The notes under the pieces are model-generated. The model was not told where the DNA came from. It was given only the letters and a program-made list of their open reading frames with translations, and searched no databases. A DNA stretch of 64,000 nucleotides from Voacanga thouarsii (taxonomy: Eukaryota > Streptophyta > Magnoliopsida > Gentianales > Apocynaceae), in the NCBI GenBank assembly GCA_026120185.1, contig JANUWF010002120.1, positions 620,001 to 684,000 of the forward strand. The letters are read 5' to 3'. The translations under genes and the position numbers were made by a program. Shown in pieces: positions 35,567 to 47,893 of this stretch (position 1 is the first letter of the stretch; each line of letters begins with the position of its first letter).

Positions 35567-38500
35567 TGGACTGAACACCATTGACCTCCACACTTACCTT
35601 GAGTGTTTGGACTCCATGATCACACCTTAAAAAGCTCCTAAGATCACTCTATCCAAAACTCATTTGAACTTCAAAATAATTCGAAATTTTTTTTGCTCCA
35701 TTAAAACAATCTTGTAGCAAGTGATTAACCCAAAATTCCTCTGCCATTAGAGACCATTTTTGGCTAGCACTATATGCTGAACAACTCTCCATTCTTTGCA
35801 TTAAACCAAGCTTGATCAATCCAACACCATTGAAGAGCAAGAGACCACCTATGAGCAACCACCATTAGCTAATCTTCTACCTCAAACAACTCCCCATTTT
35901 CCTCCATTTGAATTTAAAAAAAAAAAAAATGAACAATCTCTCTCCTTCTTGCTAAAACCAAAACTCCTAGTTACACAAGACTATTCGACCAGCAATAATT
36001 CCAGAAATTCGTGAGCCACTTTCTCTCAAAACTCTCTCAAAACACCAAGAACACTCACTTAACCTCTTCAAGCCTAAACCTATCCTAAACATCTCCAATC
36101 ACTCTCAAATACTCTAGATCACTCATACTTAATCCCTAGACTTCATTTCTAGTCTTTATAACAAAAAATCACACAAACTAGAATTTTCATACGGATCAAA
36201 AACAATTTTTTTTTTCTTGAAGGTCCCAAGAACATCAAAAGGTAAAATAAGAACAACCTTCTTGTTCTTCCTCTTCTATTGAATTTTTAATGTTCCATTG
36301 TAATGTTCTCCATCTCTCTCTCGGCCGAAATGGAAAGATCAACCATGGCTATTTTTCTTTGGACCACTAAAGGCTCTCAAACATGTGGACCTTCACTAGT
36401 ATTCATCAAGTGATTGTCTATCAAGTATTTCTTCTTAAATCCTCCTTTTAGTTTCTAAATTCATATCTCTTAAACGTTGATAGGAAGATTGAATATAAAT
36501 GGGGGTTGAGTACATGTATGTAGGGGATGGAGTTAGGGCATGAGAGTGAAAATGTATGATTAGGTCTTATGGATTTTTCTTTTGAATCAATAAATGTTCA
36601 TCATGTTTAATGAGATTTATGGATGTTTTGATACTTGATAGATGTTATGACACCTATGGTGAATAGGCCTTTATGTTCTTAATATTCAATGAAGCCATGA
36701 ATGATGATTATGCCTAGTAGGTGATTAGCCATGTGATAGTATGTGTTAATTCAAGTGTATGTTTATGAATGGATTAGTTTCTTATTTGATGTTAGAGAAT
36801 GTGTTCATGAGTCTTTTCTTGCAATAGGAAATCATGGCGAAAGATTATTTTCTTGTTAATCCTAGGTTATTTTTATTAACAAATTTTATTACTTTAATTA
36901 GAATTACTACTATATTTTTCTCTATGAAATTCGAAATGGCTAGGAAGGTTTGGATTAGAATGTTAAATAGTAAAATATTAATATTTTATTAGTCAAATAA
37001 AGAATATCTTTTATTAAAAATAATATCTATAGTAATAAATAAAATCTTTTATTAAAAAATACAAATATATAAATAAATAAAATATTAAAATTAATTAATA
37101 TCAAATGACTTTGTAGGCCATAATAATTAACCTTACTAAAACTTTTACCTATATCCATAAACACTATTTATATTAAAATTCATCTATTATTAATTTTATT
37201 GGTTATTCATTATCTACTAATTATTAATTAAAATTAAGTGTATTTATTTATTTATGATAATACTATTTAAATATTACTATTTACCAATATTATTTAGGAC
37301 TTAGTTTTATTCAATATTTAACACTAGTATATTTATTAGCAATAACACTAATAATTTATGATGTGAAGCTATAACTTATTAGTAATTATTTTAGAACCCC
37401 TAGTTATTGTAACTTATCAAGCTATATTTATTTTATACTTTATCAACTTGCATTAAAGCTTTGGACATTATGGTCATGGTTAGTCATGGTTGTAACTAGT
37501 TGAATTAGGAATTATTTATGTAATGCAGATATAGTCCGAATGTTATTTTATGCTTTGTGTTTACCCCAGGTGGGGTTAGGTTGACCTTGGAGGATTTTTG
37601 AATTCAAGAAGAGCAAAGGATTAGGTATGCTTCTGCATGGAGTCATTTGAAGACTAAAGTTAATGTGACAAGCCAAACTCAATGTGTATGAACATTTGAT
37701 TTGTAAAGGCAATTAAGGATAGTTTTTTCTTTTTATTTCAGTCAAGCAAACCATTTGAAATTAAATAAGCAGTTTTACACAAAACACTAAACTCTTTCTA
37801 AAACCCAACTTTGATAAGAATTTTAGAAACCTTAATTGCTATTTCCAAGTAAATTATTGTATGATCAATTTTCTCCCAAGTGGAACAACAACGTCGAGTA
37901 CTTAATTTGGGTAGAATACTAGGACTAGTCTTTGGAGGGTTAGGGTAAGTCTCTCAGTAGGTGACCACCTTTGAGTGGCGAGGCCTTCCCAGATAGGATG
38001 CCAGTCCAGTAGGTCATACGTGTCCAAGTTTGCAAGTTCAGCCAAGTGGACTGTGTTTTTTCGGAGTGGACAATCGGTAAGTTTGGGTGTAGAGATGGAT
38101 GAGTATCTCACCCAGCAGGTCGTACACCTACCTTGTGTCAGTATGCTCAACGTGTGGTATTCTGATCGTTATATTGTCATGGTGCCTAACGTGTGGTACC
38201 ATAACTACCTCTCTGGGTGGTTGTATTTATTTGGCACATGTATGTTTTGGAAAGCAAAACACCGCTCTTCATTTTTAACATTTATTTAAAGCTTGCCAGT
38301 ACTTTCACTTATGGAACTTTTACAACTTGCATATATGAACTGTTTTACCTGAAACACCCAAAGCACACATAGGCTTACTGAGATTTTTATCTTGCCACCT
38401 TTTATATCATGTTTTCAGGTTGATCTTACTGTGAAGGTCATTAGCTAGAATGTTGCCTATGACTTTGAAGACTCTTTGTTATTTTTCTTATGTATTACTT

Positions 38501-38680
38501 TTGAGGGACTATAGTAGACAATTATTTTGAATTTATTCATGTATTGTTAGGTTATAATAAGTTTAATTTTGAAGTTTTTCTTTTATTTTATTTTATGTGA
38601 CCTAGTTATAATGACCACTTGTCCTGTGGATGGAGCGACATCCCCGGCCCTAATGAGCCTAGGTAGTGGGGTGTTATAAG

Positions 38681-38698
38681 TGGTATCAGAGACAAGGT
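38681..38698 (+). other. Primer-binding site of the Tekay element (initiator tRNA-Met)
   Basis: TGGTATCAGAG, two bases after the LTR end, is complementary to the 3' end of plant initiator tRNA-Met; the match weakens after 11 bases. Confidence 0.88.
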
Positions 38699-38779
38699 TT
38701 AGACAAATATTGATAGTATATTCTTTATTTTATTAAGGTTAAATCTTTGCACTAACCTGGCTTGTTTATGCTGTAGGAT

Positions 38780-39307
38780 GGTTAGAATGATTAGAACTGC
38801 GAGGAAAGGGCAGTAATGGCATCTACCCATCCCTATTCACCTGGAAGATTTACCAATGCCTCAGCCTGCACGACAGCCCGCACCTCAACCAATCATACCT
38901 TTGGACGAGAGCAGTGATGGTGTGGCTCAGATTATTCAGCTACCTCCAATACCTGTAATAGACTTAGTTATTGATAGTGAAGATGAGGAAATTGACATGG
39001 AATATTTCCCGCTCCTATCTAGTCTCTAATTGATTTGACTGCTGATAGTGATGACCTGGGGGAGATCGATTATGAATGTCCACCTAGACCTTCTTTTGTA
39101 CCCCCACCCAACCAGGTTGAAACCGAGAAGAGTTCTAGGAGACCCAAGAAAGAGCCAATGGACTATGGGTTTGTGAATGGGGCTGAGAAAGACTTTTCTA
39201 GGAATTTTAGGGGATGGTTGTATGATGCTGACTTTGAAGACTCTGATGAGGACAAGAGAAGCTGGGTTCTGCTATGCTTAGGACGTTTTATTTATAGCTT
39301 TCAATAA
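38780..39307 (+). pseudogene. Leader ORF upstream of Tekay gag, acidic and Pro-rich
   Basis: Translation with one early stop and one frameshift gives a Pro/Gln segment (PQPARQPAPQP), then VIDLVIDSEDEE (38955-38990), then after the shift SLIDLTADSDDLGE (39022-39063), then a charged part ending at 39307. Two hydrophobic-core-plus-acid motifs so close together resemble SUMO-interaction motifs. No enzymatic domain is visible. It may be the N-terminal extension of gag separated by decay, or a separate leader. The 210 bases to the next frame are AT-rich. Confidence 0.5.
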
Positions 39308-39521
39308 ACTCCTGTGCTAAGGAGTATATTCATGTTTACTGCTTTATTTCAAAATTTATGCAAATAAGAGTACTCTAAATCTTGAGAAAAATCTATATGC
39401 AATTCATTATACAAAATTTTACATCTGATTTTCTTTTACTTAAACCTGAATGTGAATGCATGCTCAATTTAAATGTTTTAAACCTTGATGCATAAAGTCA
39501 TTATCTGGGGCATGGTTTAGA

Positions 39522-40646
39522 ATGGCACTCAAGCATCGTGCAACCACATCTAGTAGAAGAGTTCCTGAGGCTGAGCCCGTGACACCGGAGTTTGATACAA
39601 CTCAAATGCCATCACTAAACCGGGGGGATGAGAATGAACTGGAATTGGAAATGGGATCAGAGGAACCTGTTAGTGTAACTATAGAGCAAGCGTTCCACAA
39701 AATGACCGATATTCTACAAACCCTGACTAAGCAGAGGAATCCAAAGGGGGAAGACGAAGCGCTGGGGCGGTTTCTGAAATTTCAACCTCCCATCTTCTTG
39801 GGAGAAGCTAAGCAAGACTAGAAGGCGGAGTAGTGAGTGGAACAGATGGAGGACATCTTTGCTACGCTTTATTACACAGAGAAGCGAATGGTGAAATTTG
39901 ATGCATTTTTGATTGGGGGCCTAGCTCGGGCATGGTGGCAACGAGTCCAAGATGACTGGAAGATGATCGATTAGGATTGGACGTAGGCTAACTTCGTGGA
40001 AGCATTCAGGGCCGAATATATCCCTCAGTGGATAGTGGAGAAAAGAGAAGACGAATTTCAAAATCTGAAGTAGGGAGGTATGATTGTGGCACAGTATGCG
40101 AAACGTTTTACTCAGTTGCCGAAGTACTGCAAAAGGCTGGTGGACACCGAACAGAACATAACGGGGCAATTCGTCAAGGGATTAAGGTAGGAGTTAAGAA
40201 GGGCATTAGCACCTTCTCCACCAACGACCTATTCAGGGGCCGTGGACGCAGCAACCCAGACTGAGAACAAGGATCGCAATAGGATGGTACCAAGACCTTT
40301 CCTGCCACCAAGATAACCACCGAGACCTTTCCAGAGGTAGAACCCAATAAGTGGCTTGCTATCCAGCAATGGTGGAATCGAGGGAAGTAAGCAATAATGG
40401 CACCGGTTGGACCTGCGCAAAATCTTCCATTATGCCGACACTGCGGGAAAAGGGGCCATATGGAGAAAAATTATTGGTCCCGGGGAGTTGAGCGGAAATG
40501 CTACCACTGCGGAGACTCGAATCATCTGCGAAATGCCTATCCTAAACTTCTCCGAATCAGGCAAGGAAACTAGACTCAGATCGCGGGAGCCAATAAAGCC
40601 AATGCTGTGGAAGCCTCCGGAAGTGGAACTTAAAAGCCGCAAGTGA
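39522..40646 (+). pseudogene. Tekay gag, decayed
   Basis: The N-terminal frame (39522-39821) is acidic. After stops at 39819, 39831 and 39972 it continues as the retrotransposon gag core: MEDIFATLYYTEKRMVKFDA (39845-39904), ARAWWQRVQDDW, then a shifted 'GGMIVAQYAKRFTQLPKYCK'. Two CCHC knuckles lie at about 40430-40545, CRHCGKRGHMEKNY and CYHCGDSNHLRNAY; in both the last Cys is Tyr, which should abolish zinc binding. At least two further frameshifts occur. Gag would package the element RNA. Confidence 0.82.
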
Positions 40647-40689
40647 AAGCAAAGGTTTTCGCTTTTAACCGGGAGGAGATTGGACCAGA

Positions 40690-41609
40690 TGTAGTGGTGA
40701 TGGAAGGTATATTTACTATCTAAGGTCATTCTGTTAATGCATTAATAGACTTTAGATCTACCCATTCATATTTAAACAAGAATTGTACATATCATTTGGG
40801 TTGGGATAGAGTAGAACTACCTTTTACCTTGTTGGTGAGTACACCCTTGGGGAAAATGGTGCTAGCGGATCGGTATGTGCAGAATTGTAAGATTGAAGTG
40901 GGGAGAGAAAGGTTGGAAGGAGATTTGATAGTCTTAACTATTGATGACTATGACTTAATTTTGGGTATGGATTGGCTAGCTAAGCATGAGACTAAAGTAG
41001 ACTGTAAGAATAAGTCCGTTCAGTTCATTAGATCGGGATATGATGTGTTGGAGTTCAACGGTAAGAGAGTAAAAGAATTGAAGTTTTTGATAGCTGGGGT
41101 AAAAGCCCAGGAATTGTTGAAGCAAGAATATCAAGGATATTTAGCCTATGTGATAAATAAGCTGAAGGACCAGTGCACCCTCGAAGATACTGAGGTGGTA
41201 AAATATTTTCCCGATGTGTTCCCTACAGAACTCACTTCTTTACCTTCCAATCGAGAAGTTGAGTTTATTGTTGATCTAGTTCCAGGAGCGGAACCGGTAT
41301 CCCAAACCCCATATCGGATGGCACCGGCGGAGCTGAAAGAATTGAAAGAGCAGTTAGAAGATTTGGTGAGGCAAGGCTACATCAGACCTAGCATTTCACC
41401 CTGGGGAGTACCAGTGCTATTTCTGAAGAAGAAGGACGGGACCTTGAGGTTAAGTATTGACTACTGCGGCTTGAACAACCTGACCATCAAGAATAAGTAT
41501 CCTCTACCGTTAATTGATGAGCTGTTCGACCAGTTACAAGGTTCCAGTTATTATTCCAAACTGGATTTAATGCAATGATGCTATCAAGTGAGGATAAAGG
41601 AGGAGGATT
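40690..41609 (+). pseudogene. Tekay pol part 1: protease and RT N-terminus
   Basis: Protease comes first: the active-site segment (40748-40762) reads DFRST where the family has DSGST, then after the ORF start at 40796 come [15 protein letters not shown] and the conserved DCKNKSVQF region. RT begins near 41290 with [52 protein letters not shown] and the first catalytic Asp in SKLDL (about 41565). A TGA at 41576-41578 stops the frame. The reading then meets the LTR inserted at 41610, and the RT resumes at 45073. Confidence 0.9.
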
Positions 41610-41916
41610 TGTTAGTGTTGTGCCCTAGAGGCAATTACTTGTACATTATATATGACATATTTTATTTTAATAAAAGGCATTATTTATCTTACAGTTTCTT
41701 TTGTTTACTTTTAAGTAATATAACTGTTCGATAAAGTCCCTAGTACAACATTGTGTTAAGGAAATCATGATAAAGATCATAATATGAGATTCCTACTACA
41801 CTGTATAGTATTAATACTTAAATAGTCCCTAGTCATAGTATTAATGAGACAAGACATCATTAATGCGTTAAGACTAGCATATGTTAGACTTCCTAATTTG
41901 ATCAGGCGGTGGTTCT

Positions 41917-43613
41917 TGTAGGATTTCTAAATTAATTAAACAGATTAAACGCAACAAAAAATAGCAAGAAATCCAAGCCATGGATTACGAGTTTGCAGTA
42001 GAAACGGGAAAAAGAGAAGATCACGCTTATTACCTCTTGAAGCCGGAATTTAAATTTTTCTTGTTCCAAGAACGCAGGCACGATCTAGATCATAAAATCG
42101 GTTCATAGCAGCTCAACTGAAGTCCAAGAAAGAACTCCCTCTAATGATAATCCACACAAGGTCGAACGCTCACAATCTCACAATTCTATGCTAGTAGAAT
42201 TTAGGAGGCTAGGGTTTGATTAATAAGAGAGAGACGGCTAGGGTTTGATCAAGAGAGAAGCAGAGAAACGGTTTCTCTGTTATTGCATGAATAGTCTGTG
42301 TCTCTTACCCTAAGGAAACCGTTTCCATATATTTATAGATTTATGATTACCGTAAATTGTAACTTAGTCCTTCAACGTCCAATTGTCAACAAATTGATCC
42401 TTAAAGTTTACTTAATTACCATTAGGTCCCATGAATTATAACAAACTTATAATTCACCTATAAATATATTCCCTTCTCTTAATTAACCCCACAATATTAT
42501 CAAATAATATATTTGAGCATTCAAACCTTTATTGTGTGTGACCCATTAGGTTTCCTGGTATTATTGGTAGCATAATATGGATTAATTCTAACAATATTAG
42601 AATTAATAATCCTTAATAAAATAAAGGATTAAATTTATTAATTCTCTAATTAATAAATCCATATTTAGCATATCAAGAGCAACATCTAGCATTGACTCTT
42701 GACCAGCCAAAAGTCCAGAAAGTCAAGTGGCTTGACATGAACCTTTCAATAGCAAATTATCAGTGTAATAAACTCCTTTCACCATACAATATCTCATTCG
42801 GTCTAGAGCATGGAATTAGTGCCAACTCCCTCCAGAATATTATTAATTCTAGCCCGAATATTTCAGTACTTGTTCAAGAAATCCATTACTCGATATGTGT
42901 ATCAATTGGAACCATTTCCATCACATAGTCGCCTTGTCCAAGGACGCCAAGGACTTCATGAGTAATGATTTCTACAAGTGGCCTTGAGATATATTCTCCT
43001 ACTATTAGGAGTGGTGAATCCTTTATTGACTTTCTCAACTACTTTCGTTTACTTTACATTGTACCCAATATCCATCCCTTAGGCAGTCCTAGATAAGACT
43101 CCAAAGATTAGAATCAAAGTACAACGCTCGTTAAACAAAGTACCTTGAAGATCTCAAGTCTAAAGATACTTGCACACTTGCTATAATGAGATTCTATCAC
43201 TAAATAGTTATCCAAGTGATTATCTCGTAGCTAGGTCATCCGATGAACTTGTTCCAAAACAAGCATCCACACGTTAATCCTGAGTATCCCAATACTCACG
43301 GATATGAGAACCACCGCTTGATCTAATCAAGAGATATAACATGTGCCAGTCTTGGCGTATTAATAATGTCCCATCTTATTAATACTATGACTGAGGATTA
43401 TTTAAGTATAAACACTGCATAGTGTAGTAGGAATCTCACATCATGATCTCTATCATGATTTCCTTAACACTGTGTTGTACTAGGGACTTTATCTAACGGT
43501 TTGTACACATGTTTAGATATAACAATCAAACTGAAAGATAAAGAATGCCTCTTATTAATTTAATATGCAATATACATGACACAAGTAATTGCCTCTAGAG
43601 CACAACACTAACA
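41917..43613 (-). mobile_element. Inverted solo LTR of the same family, nested in the previous one
   Basis: On the minus strand it begins TGTTAGTGTTGTGCTCTAGA (43613) and ends GAAATCCTACA (41917), 1697 bp. The host LTR reads ...GGTTCT before it and GTTCTCATATC after it, giving a perfect 5 bp duplication GTTCT (41912-41916 and 43614-43618). Its body is a diverged copy of the host LTR, so the region folds as a long imperfect inverted repeat. Confidence 0.88.
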
Positions 43614-44690
43614 GTTCTCATATCTGTGAGTATTAAGATACTCAAAGTTAACACATAGATGCCTATTAATAGAACAAGTTCATTCGATGACCTAACTATG
43701 AGATAATCACATGGATAACTATTTAGTACTAGTGATATAATCTCAATATAGCAAACGTGCAGGTATCCTTAAACTTGAGATCTCCAAGATACTTTGTTCA
43801 CTGAGCATTATACTTTAATTTCAATCTCTAGAGCTTGATCAAGGGCCGCTTATGGGATGGATATTGGGTATATTGTGAGGTAAACGAAAGTAGTTGAGAG
43901 GGTCAATAAAGGATTCACCACTCCTAATAGTAGGGACGGATATCTCATGGCCACTTGTAGGAATTACTACTCGAGAATTCCTTGGCCAAGGCGATTGTGT
44001 TTTGGAAATTGTTCCAATTGATACACATCTAGAGTAGTGGGTTCCTAGTATAAGTACTATTGTATTCAGGCCAAAATTAATTCTGGAGGGCGTTGGCACT
44101 AATTCCGTACTCCAAACCGAATGAGATATTGTATGGTGAAAGGAGTTAATTGCACTGTAATTTGTTATTGAAGGGTTCATGTCAAGCCACTTGACTTCCT
44201 GGACTCTTAGATGGTCATGATGTGTTGTTAGATACCACTTATCATCTGGGAATATGGGTTTATTAATTGATGAATTAATAAACCAATCCTAATTAGAATT
44301 AATAGGATTAATTCGAATTAATTATGGATTATTAATCTCAAAGATGTTTGGATTAATTCATGTTCGCTACCAATTGACCGGGAAACCTAATAGGTCACAC
44401 ACAATAGAGGATCGTATACTTAAGATGTTATTTGATAACATAGTGGGGTTAATTGCGAGAAAGAGAAGTTGTTGAGGCCAAATTATAATTAGTTATAATT
44501 AATGGTCCAAATTGCAATTGTGAGAACTTGATGTTTTCAATTACAATTAGGGAATTCTAACTGTTTTAGAATTCTGAGATTGGAGTATATTTTGAGGGGG
44601 ATTTTGTGTAATATGAAGATATAACACACGAAACCCTAGAAAAGTGTAAGACACATGAAATTGACTCCAATCCTAATATACACGACAACC

Positions 44691-44692
<2 letters not shown>

Positions 44693-44723
<31 letters not shown>
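44693..44723. repeat. (TC)n microsatellite
   Basis: Perfect TC dinucleotide run inside the forward solo LTR. Confidence 0.97.
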
Positions 44724-44727
<4 letters not shown>

Positions 44728-45077
44728 TTGCTGAAAACATGAAGAACCCTAGCCACCTTATTTTTCTGCTAGCATAGAAATATTTGGGTGCTTGAGTGTA
44801 TTGTCTGTGTGGATTATTATTAGAGATAATCACACACTGTGATTATAGTGGTTGGACGTTCAACTCTCGTAGTGTTTGATCAAGAGGATTACTGGATCAT
44901 GCTTCAACTTGAAGAAGAAAATTTTTACTCTTCGAACGATCATAAAAAGGTAAAAGGATATTACCTTTGATCTATTTATGTCGTGTTTTCCACACATATG
45001 TAGATCTTGGGATGATATCTCATTTTATTCTTCTGATGCGCCATATACGATATGTGTGGGAGATACCCAACATGATA

Positions 45078-46142
45078 TTTCCAAGACGGCCTTCAACACA
45101 AGATATGGTTACTACAAATTTGTAGTGATACCTTTTGGGGGTAACCAATGCACTAGCGGTATTCACGGATTTGATGTATCAAAATTTCCAACCTTACCTG
45201 GATAAGTTTTTGGTGCTCTTTATCGACGACATACTCATATACTCCAAGAGCCCGAAAGATCATGCAGAATATTTGAAGCTGGTATTGGAGAAGCTAAGAG
45301 AGCACAAGCTTTACGCCAAATTTAGCAAGTGCGAGTTTTGGCTAGATAGTGTGGCATTTCTTGGCCATGTGGTAACCAAGGATAGAATTAAGGTGGACCT
45401 AGCAAAGGTTGAAGCAGTTTCGGACTGGAAGCAACCAGAGAACATCACGGAGATTCGAAGCTTCTTGGGATTGGCCGGTTACTATAGGAGGTTTATTAAA
45501 GGATTTTTAATGCTAGCATCGCATATGACCCGGCTGTTGAGAAAGGACGTACCCTTTGTTTGGAATGAGAAATGTGAAAAGAGTTTCCAAGAGCTAAAGC
45601 GGAGGCTAATGACAGCACATGTGTTGAGCCTGCCAGAGGAAGATAAGCCTTACGCTTTGTATACAAATGCTTCAAAAGAAGGTTTGGGAGTAGTGTTGAT
45701 GCAGGATAGGGAGGTAATTGCCTATGCATCGTGAAAGTTGAAGTCTCATAAAGTCAATTATCCCACACATGACTTAGAGTTGGCTGCCATTGTGTTTGCT
45801 TTAAAAAAATGGCGGCACTACTTGTATGGAGCTGAATATGAAGTGTTTATAGATCACAAGAGCTTTAAGTATATCTTCACTCAGAAGGACTTGAATTTGA
45901 GGTAGCAGAGATGGATGGAATTTTTGGAAGAGTATTGTTGCCCTATTAATTACCACCCTGGGAAGGCTAACGTTGTTGTTGATGCCTTGAGCCGTAAAGT
46001 CAAAATGGCTAGGCTAAGAGTGCAGGGGATTCAAGCTGTCCAAGACGTGCTGGATAGAAGAATGCAAGTGCAAGAGGAGAGGATAATTGTTACCAATTTG
46101 AGATTGATACCAGTCCTAAGGAGGGAAATCATCGAGGCTTAG
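45078..46142 (+). pseudogene. Tekay pol part 2: RT C-terminus and RNase H
   Basis: RT resumes as [20 protein letters not shown], then the active-site FIDD (45219-45230, intact), [13 protein letters not shown] and [15 protein letters not shown]. RNase H follows from about 45645: the first Asp is Asn ([10 protein letters not shown]). A stop at 45732 replaces Arg of the YASRKL motif. [20 protein letters not shown] and FIDHKSFKY follow. A second stop lies at 45903. The frame ends with the tether [14 protein letters not shown] before integrase. A frameshift near 45130 separates the first block from the rest. Confidence 0.9.
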
Positions 46143-46159
46143 CAAAGTAATGCGGAATT

Positions 46160-47534
46160 TAACTTTCCAAGGACAAAGAGCTTAAATGGCAAGGCAGTGA
46201 TTTCTGTTAGGACAAAGCGGGAGTGATGTATTTTCGAGATTGTTTGTGTATACTTGATGAGCACCAGCTGAATGATAGAATTCTAGAGGAAGCGCGTAAA
46301 AGCAAGTATGCAATTCATCCAAGAGAGGTAAAAATGTATCAATACTTGAAAATGGCTTATTGGTGGCTCGGAATAAAGAGGAACATGGTTAAGTATGTCT
46401 TGACGTGTCTGACCAGTACGGAGGACAAAAAGTAGGCAGGATTGTTGCAACCGTTACTTGTACCTGAATGGAAATGGGAAGAGTTGACCATGGACTTTAT
46501 GACCGGACTTCTTATGGCAAGGACCCAAAAGGATGCCATATGGGTAGTGGTAGATCGATTGACCAAGTTAGAGTATTTTATACTGGTAAATGTAAGGAAT
46601 TCAATGGAGAAGTTAGCTCAGACCTATATGCGAGAAATAGTTAGACTGCATGGAGTGTCTTCGAGTATTGTGTCCGACCGAGACCTGAGATTTACATCCC
46701 GATTTTGGGGCAAGTTTCAAGAATCAATGGGTTCTAGCCTAAAGTTCAGTACAATGGTGCACCCGCAAATCGATGGTCAGTCAGAAAGGGGTTATTCAAA
46801 TATTAGAGGACATTTTAAGAGCCCGTGTATTAGATTTTAGAGATAAGTGGATTGAATGTGTACCGTATGCAGAATTGGCGTACAATAATAGCCGTCAGTC
46901 TTCGATTGGAATGGCTCCGTATAAAGCATTATATGGACGTAAGTGCCAAGTACCTCTATACTGGAGTTGGCCGGAAGACGGCCACATAAGCAAGTCTGGA
47001 GAAGTCTGCGTTCAGGAAATATTGGACAAGGTCAAGCTCATCAGGGAAAAGTTGAAAGCAGCCCAGAGCCGACAAAAGAGTTATGCGGACAATAGGCAAA
47101 GAGAGTTAGAATTTCAGGTATGAGACAGTGTGTTCCTAAGATTGATACCGAATAGAGGAATTTTGAAGCATCTAAAAGGTGGAAAGCTGAATTCGAGGTA
47201 TTTGGAAGCATTTTCGATAAATGAGAGAATTGGGCCGATGGCGTATCGGTTGGATTTGCTGGATGGGTTGATAGGAATACATGATATGTTTCATGAGTCT
47301 CAGTTGAAGAAGTACAATGCTGACCCTGGGCATGTTTTGAATAGTGAGCCGTTGGTATTGCAACCCGGCTTGAGCTATGTGGAGAAACTTGTGAAAATTT
47401 TAGACCGAAGCATTAATACTCTGTGGAACAAGTTGATTCTTGTGGTGAAGGTACTGTGGGAGTATCATGGCACGCAAGATGCCACATGGGAAATGGAAGA
47501 GTGGGTAAAACAAAAGTATCCCAATCTGAGATAA
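46160..47534 (+). pseudogene. Tekay pol part 3: integrase and chromodomain
   Basis: The zinc-binding part (46280-46430) keeps the His region (KYAIHPREVKMYQ, YWW) but its final Cys is lost (CLTSTEDKK). The core follows: TMDFMTGL, then VSDRDLRFTSRFW (46671-46709). After a frameshift near 46790 come RARVLDF, LAYNNSRQSSIGMAPYKALY and FHESQLKKY. The C-terminus (about 47380-47531) is a chromodomain, VKILDR...VLWEYHGTQDATWEMEE. Stops at 46143, 46433 and 47121. The chromodomain places the element among chromoviruses. Confidence 0.88.
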
Positions 47535-47567
47535 AGGTATGCCAAAATTTTAGGACGAAATTCTTCT

Positions 47568-47580
47568 AAGGAGGGAAGGA
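47568..47580 (+). other. Polypurine tract of the Tekay element
   Basis: AAGGAGGGAAGGA lies directly before the 3' LTR start at 47581, the expected place for the plus-strand primer. Confidence 0.85.
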
Positions 47581-47824
47581 TGCGAAACCCCACCTAAAGC
47601 CAATCTTAAAGTAAGGGGGTTGGGATGCATATCATATCATTCGGCATAAAATATACTTTTTAAATAATTTTATGTACTTTAGAATTGTGGTTTATAAGTT
47701 AAATGACTTATTTATGCTTGTCGGGTAGGAAAGGTAAAACGGTAATTTTGCTTGAGGTCAAAATAAGAAGATGGCTTGAGGTTTAGATAAGAAGAATATT
47801 TGGGGTGAGAAAATAAAAACAAAA

Positions 47825-47893
47825 ATTAATGTGGTTAAGTGGTTAGAGCTTTGTGAATTAATCTCTAATCTCTTGAGTTTAAATCCCATCACT
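47825..47893 (+). other. tRNA-like module in the Tekay 3' LTR
   Basis: Partner of 31667-31735: the A box TGGTTAAGTGG (47832-47842) is intact; the B box reads GTTTAAATC (47877-47885). Confidence 0.5.

Larger units (their letters stand above)
31423..38678 (+). repeat. 5' LTR of the Tekay element, interrupted
   Basis: Matches 47581-61016 outside insertions. The solo LTR 32607-35566 plus a 5 bp duplication splits it, leaving about 4.29 kb. It carries a tRNA-like module (31667-31735), a splice-donor-like AAGGTAAA near 36239, and a decayed copy of the shared palindrome (37894-37905). Confidence 0.9.
41610..45072 (+). mobile_element. Solo LTR inserted in the Tekay RT domain
   Basis: It starts TGTTAGTGTTGTGCCCTAGA and ends ATACCCAACA. 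Flanks are GGATT (41605-41609) and TGATA (45073-45077). The RT reading frame across the site implies a target close to GGATA, so each copy of the duplication has one change. Without the nested inverted copy it is about 1.76 kb. It includes a splice-donor-like AAAGGTAAAAG near 44946 and a CT run. No gag or pol sequence. Family unassigned; its start resembles the solo LTR at 29827. Confidence 0.75.

Noticed and set aside
37902..38289. Overlapping frames on both strands near the Tekay 5' LTR end
   Set aside because: They fall in the conserved non-coding block of the LTR; the 3' LTR copy does not keep them open.
41610..45072. Foldback DNA transposon with long inverted arms
   Set aside because: The inverted arm has its own LTR-type ends and a GTTCT duplication splitting the forward LTR, so two successive LTR insertions explain it better.
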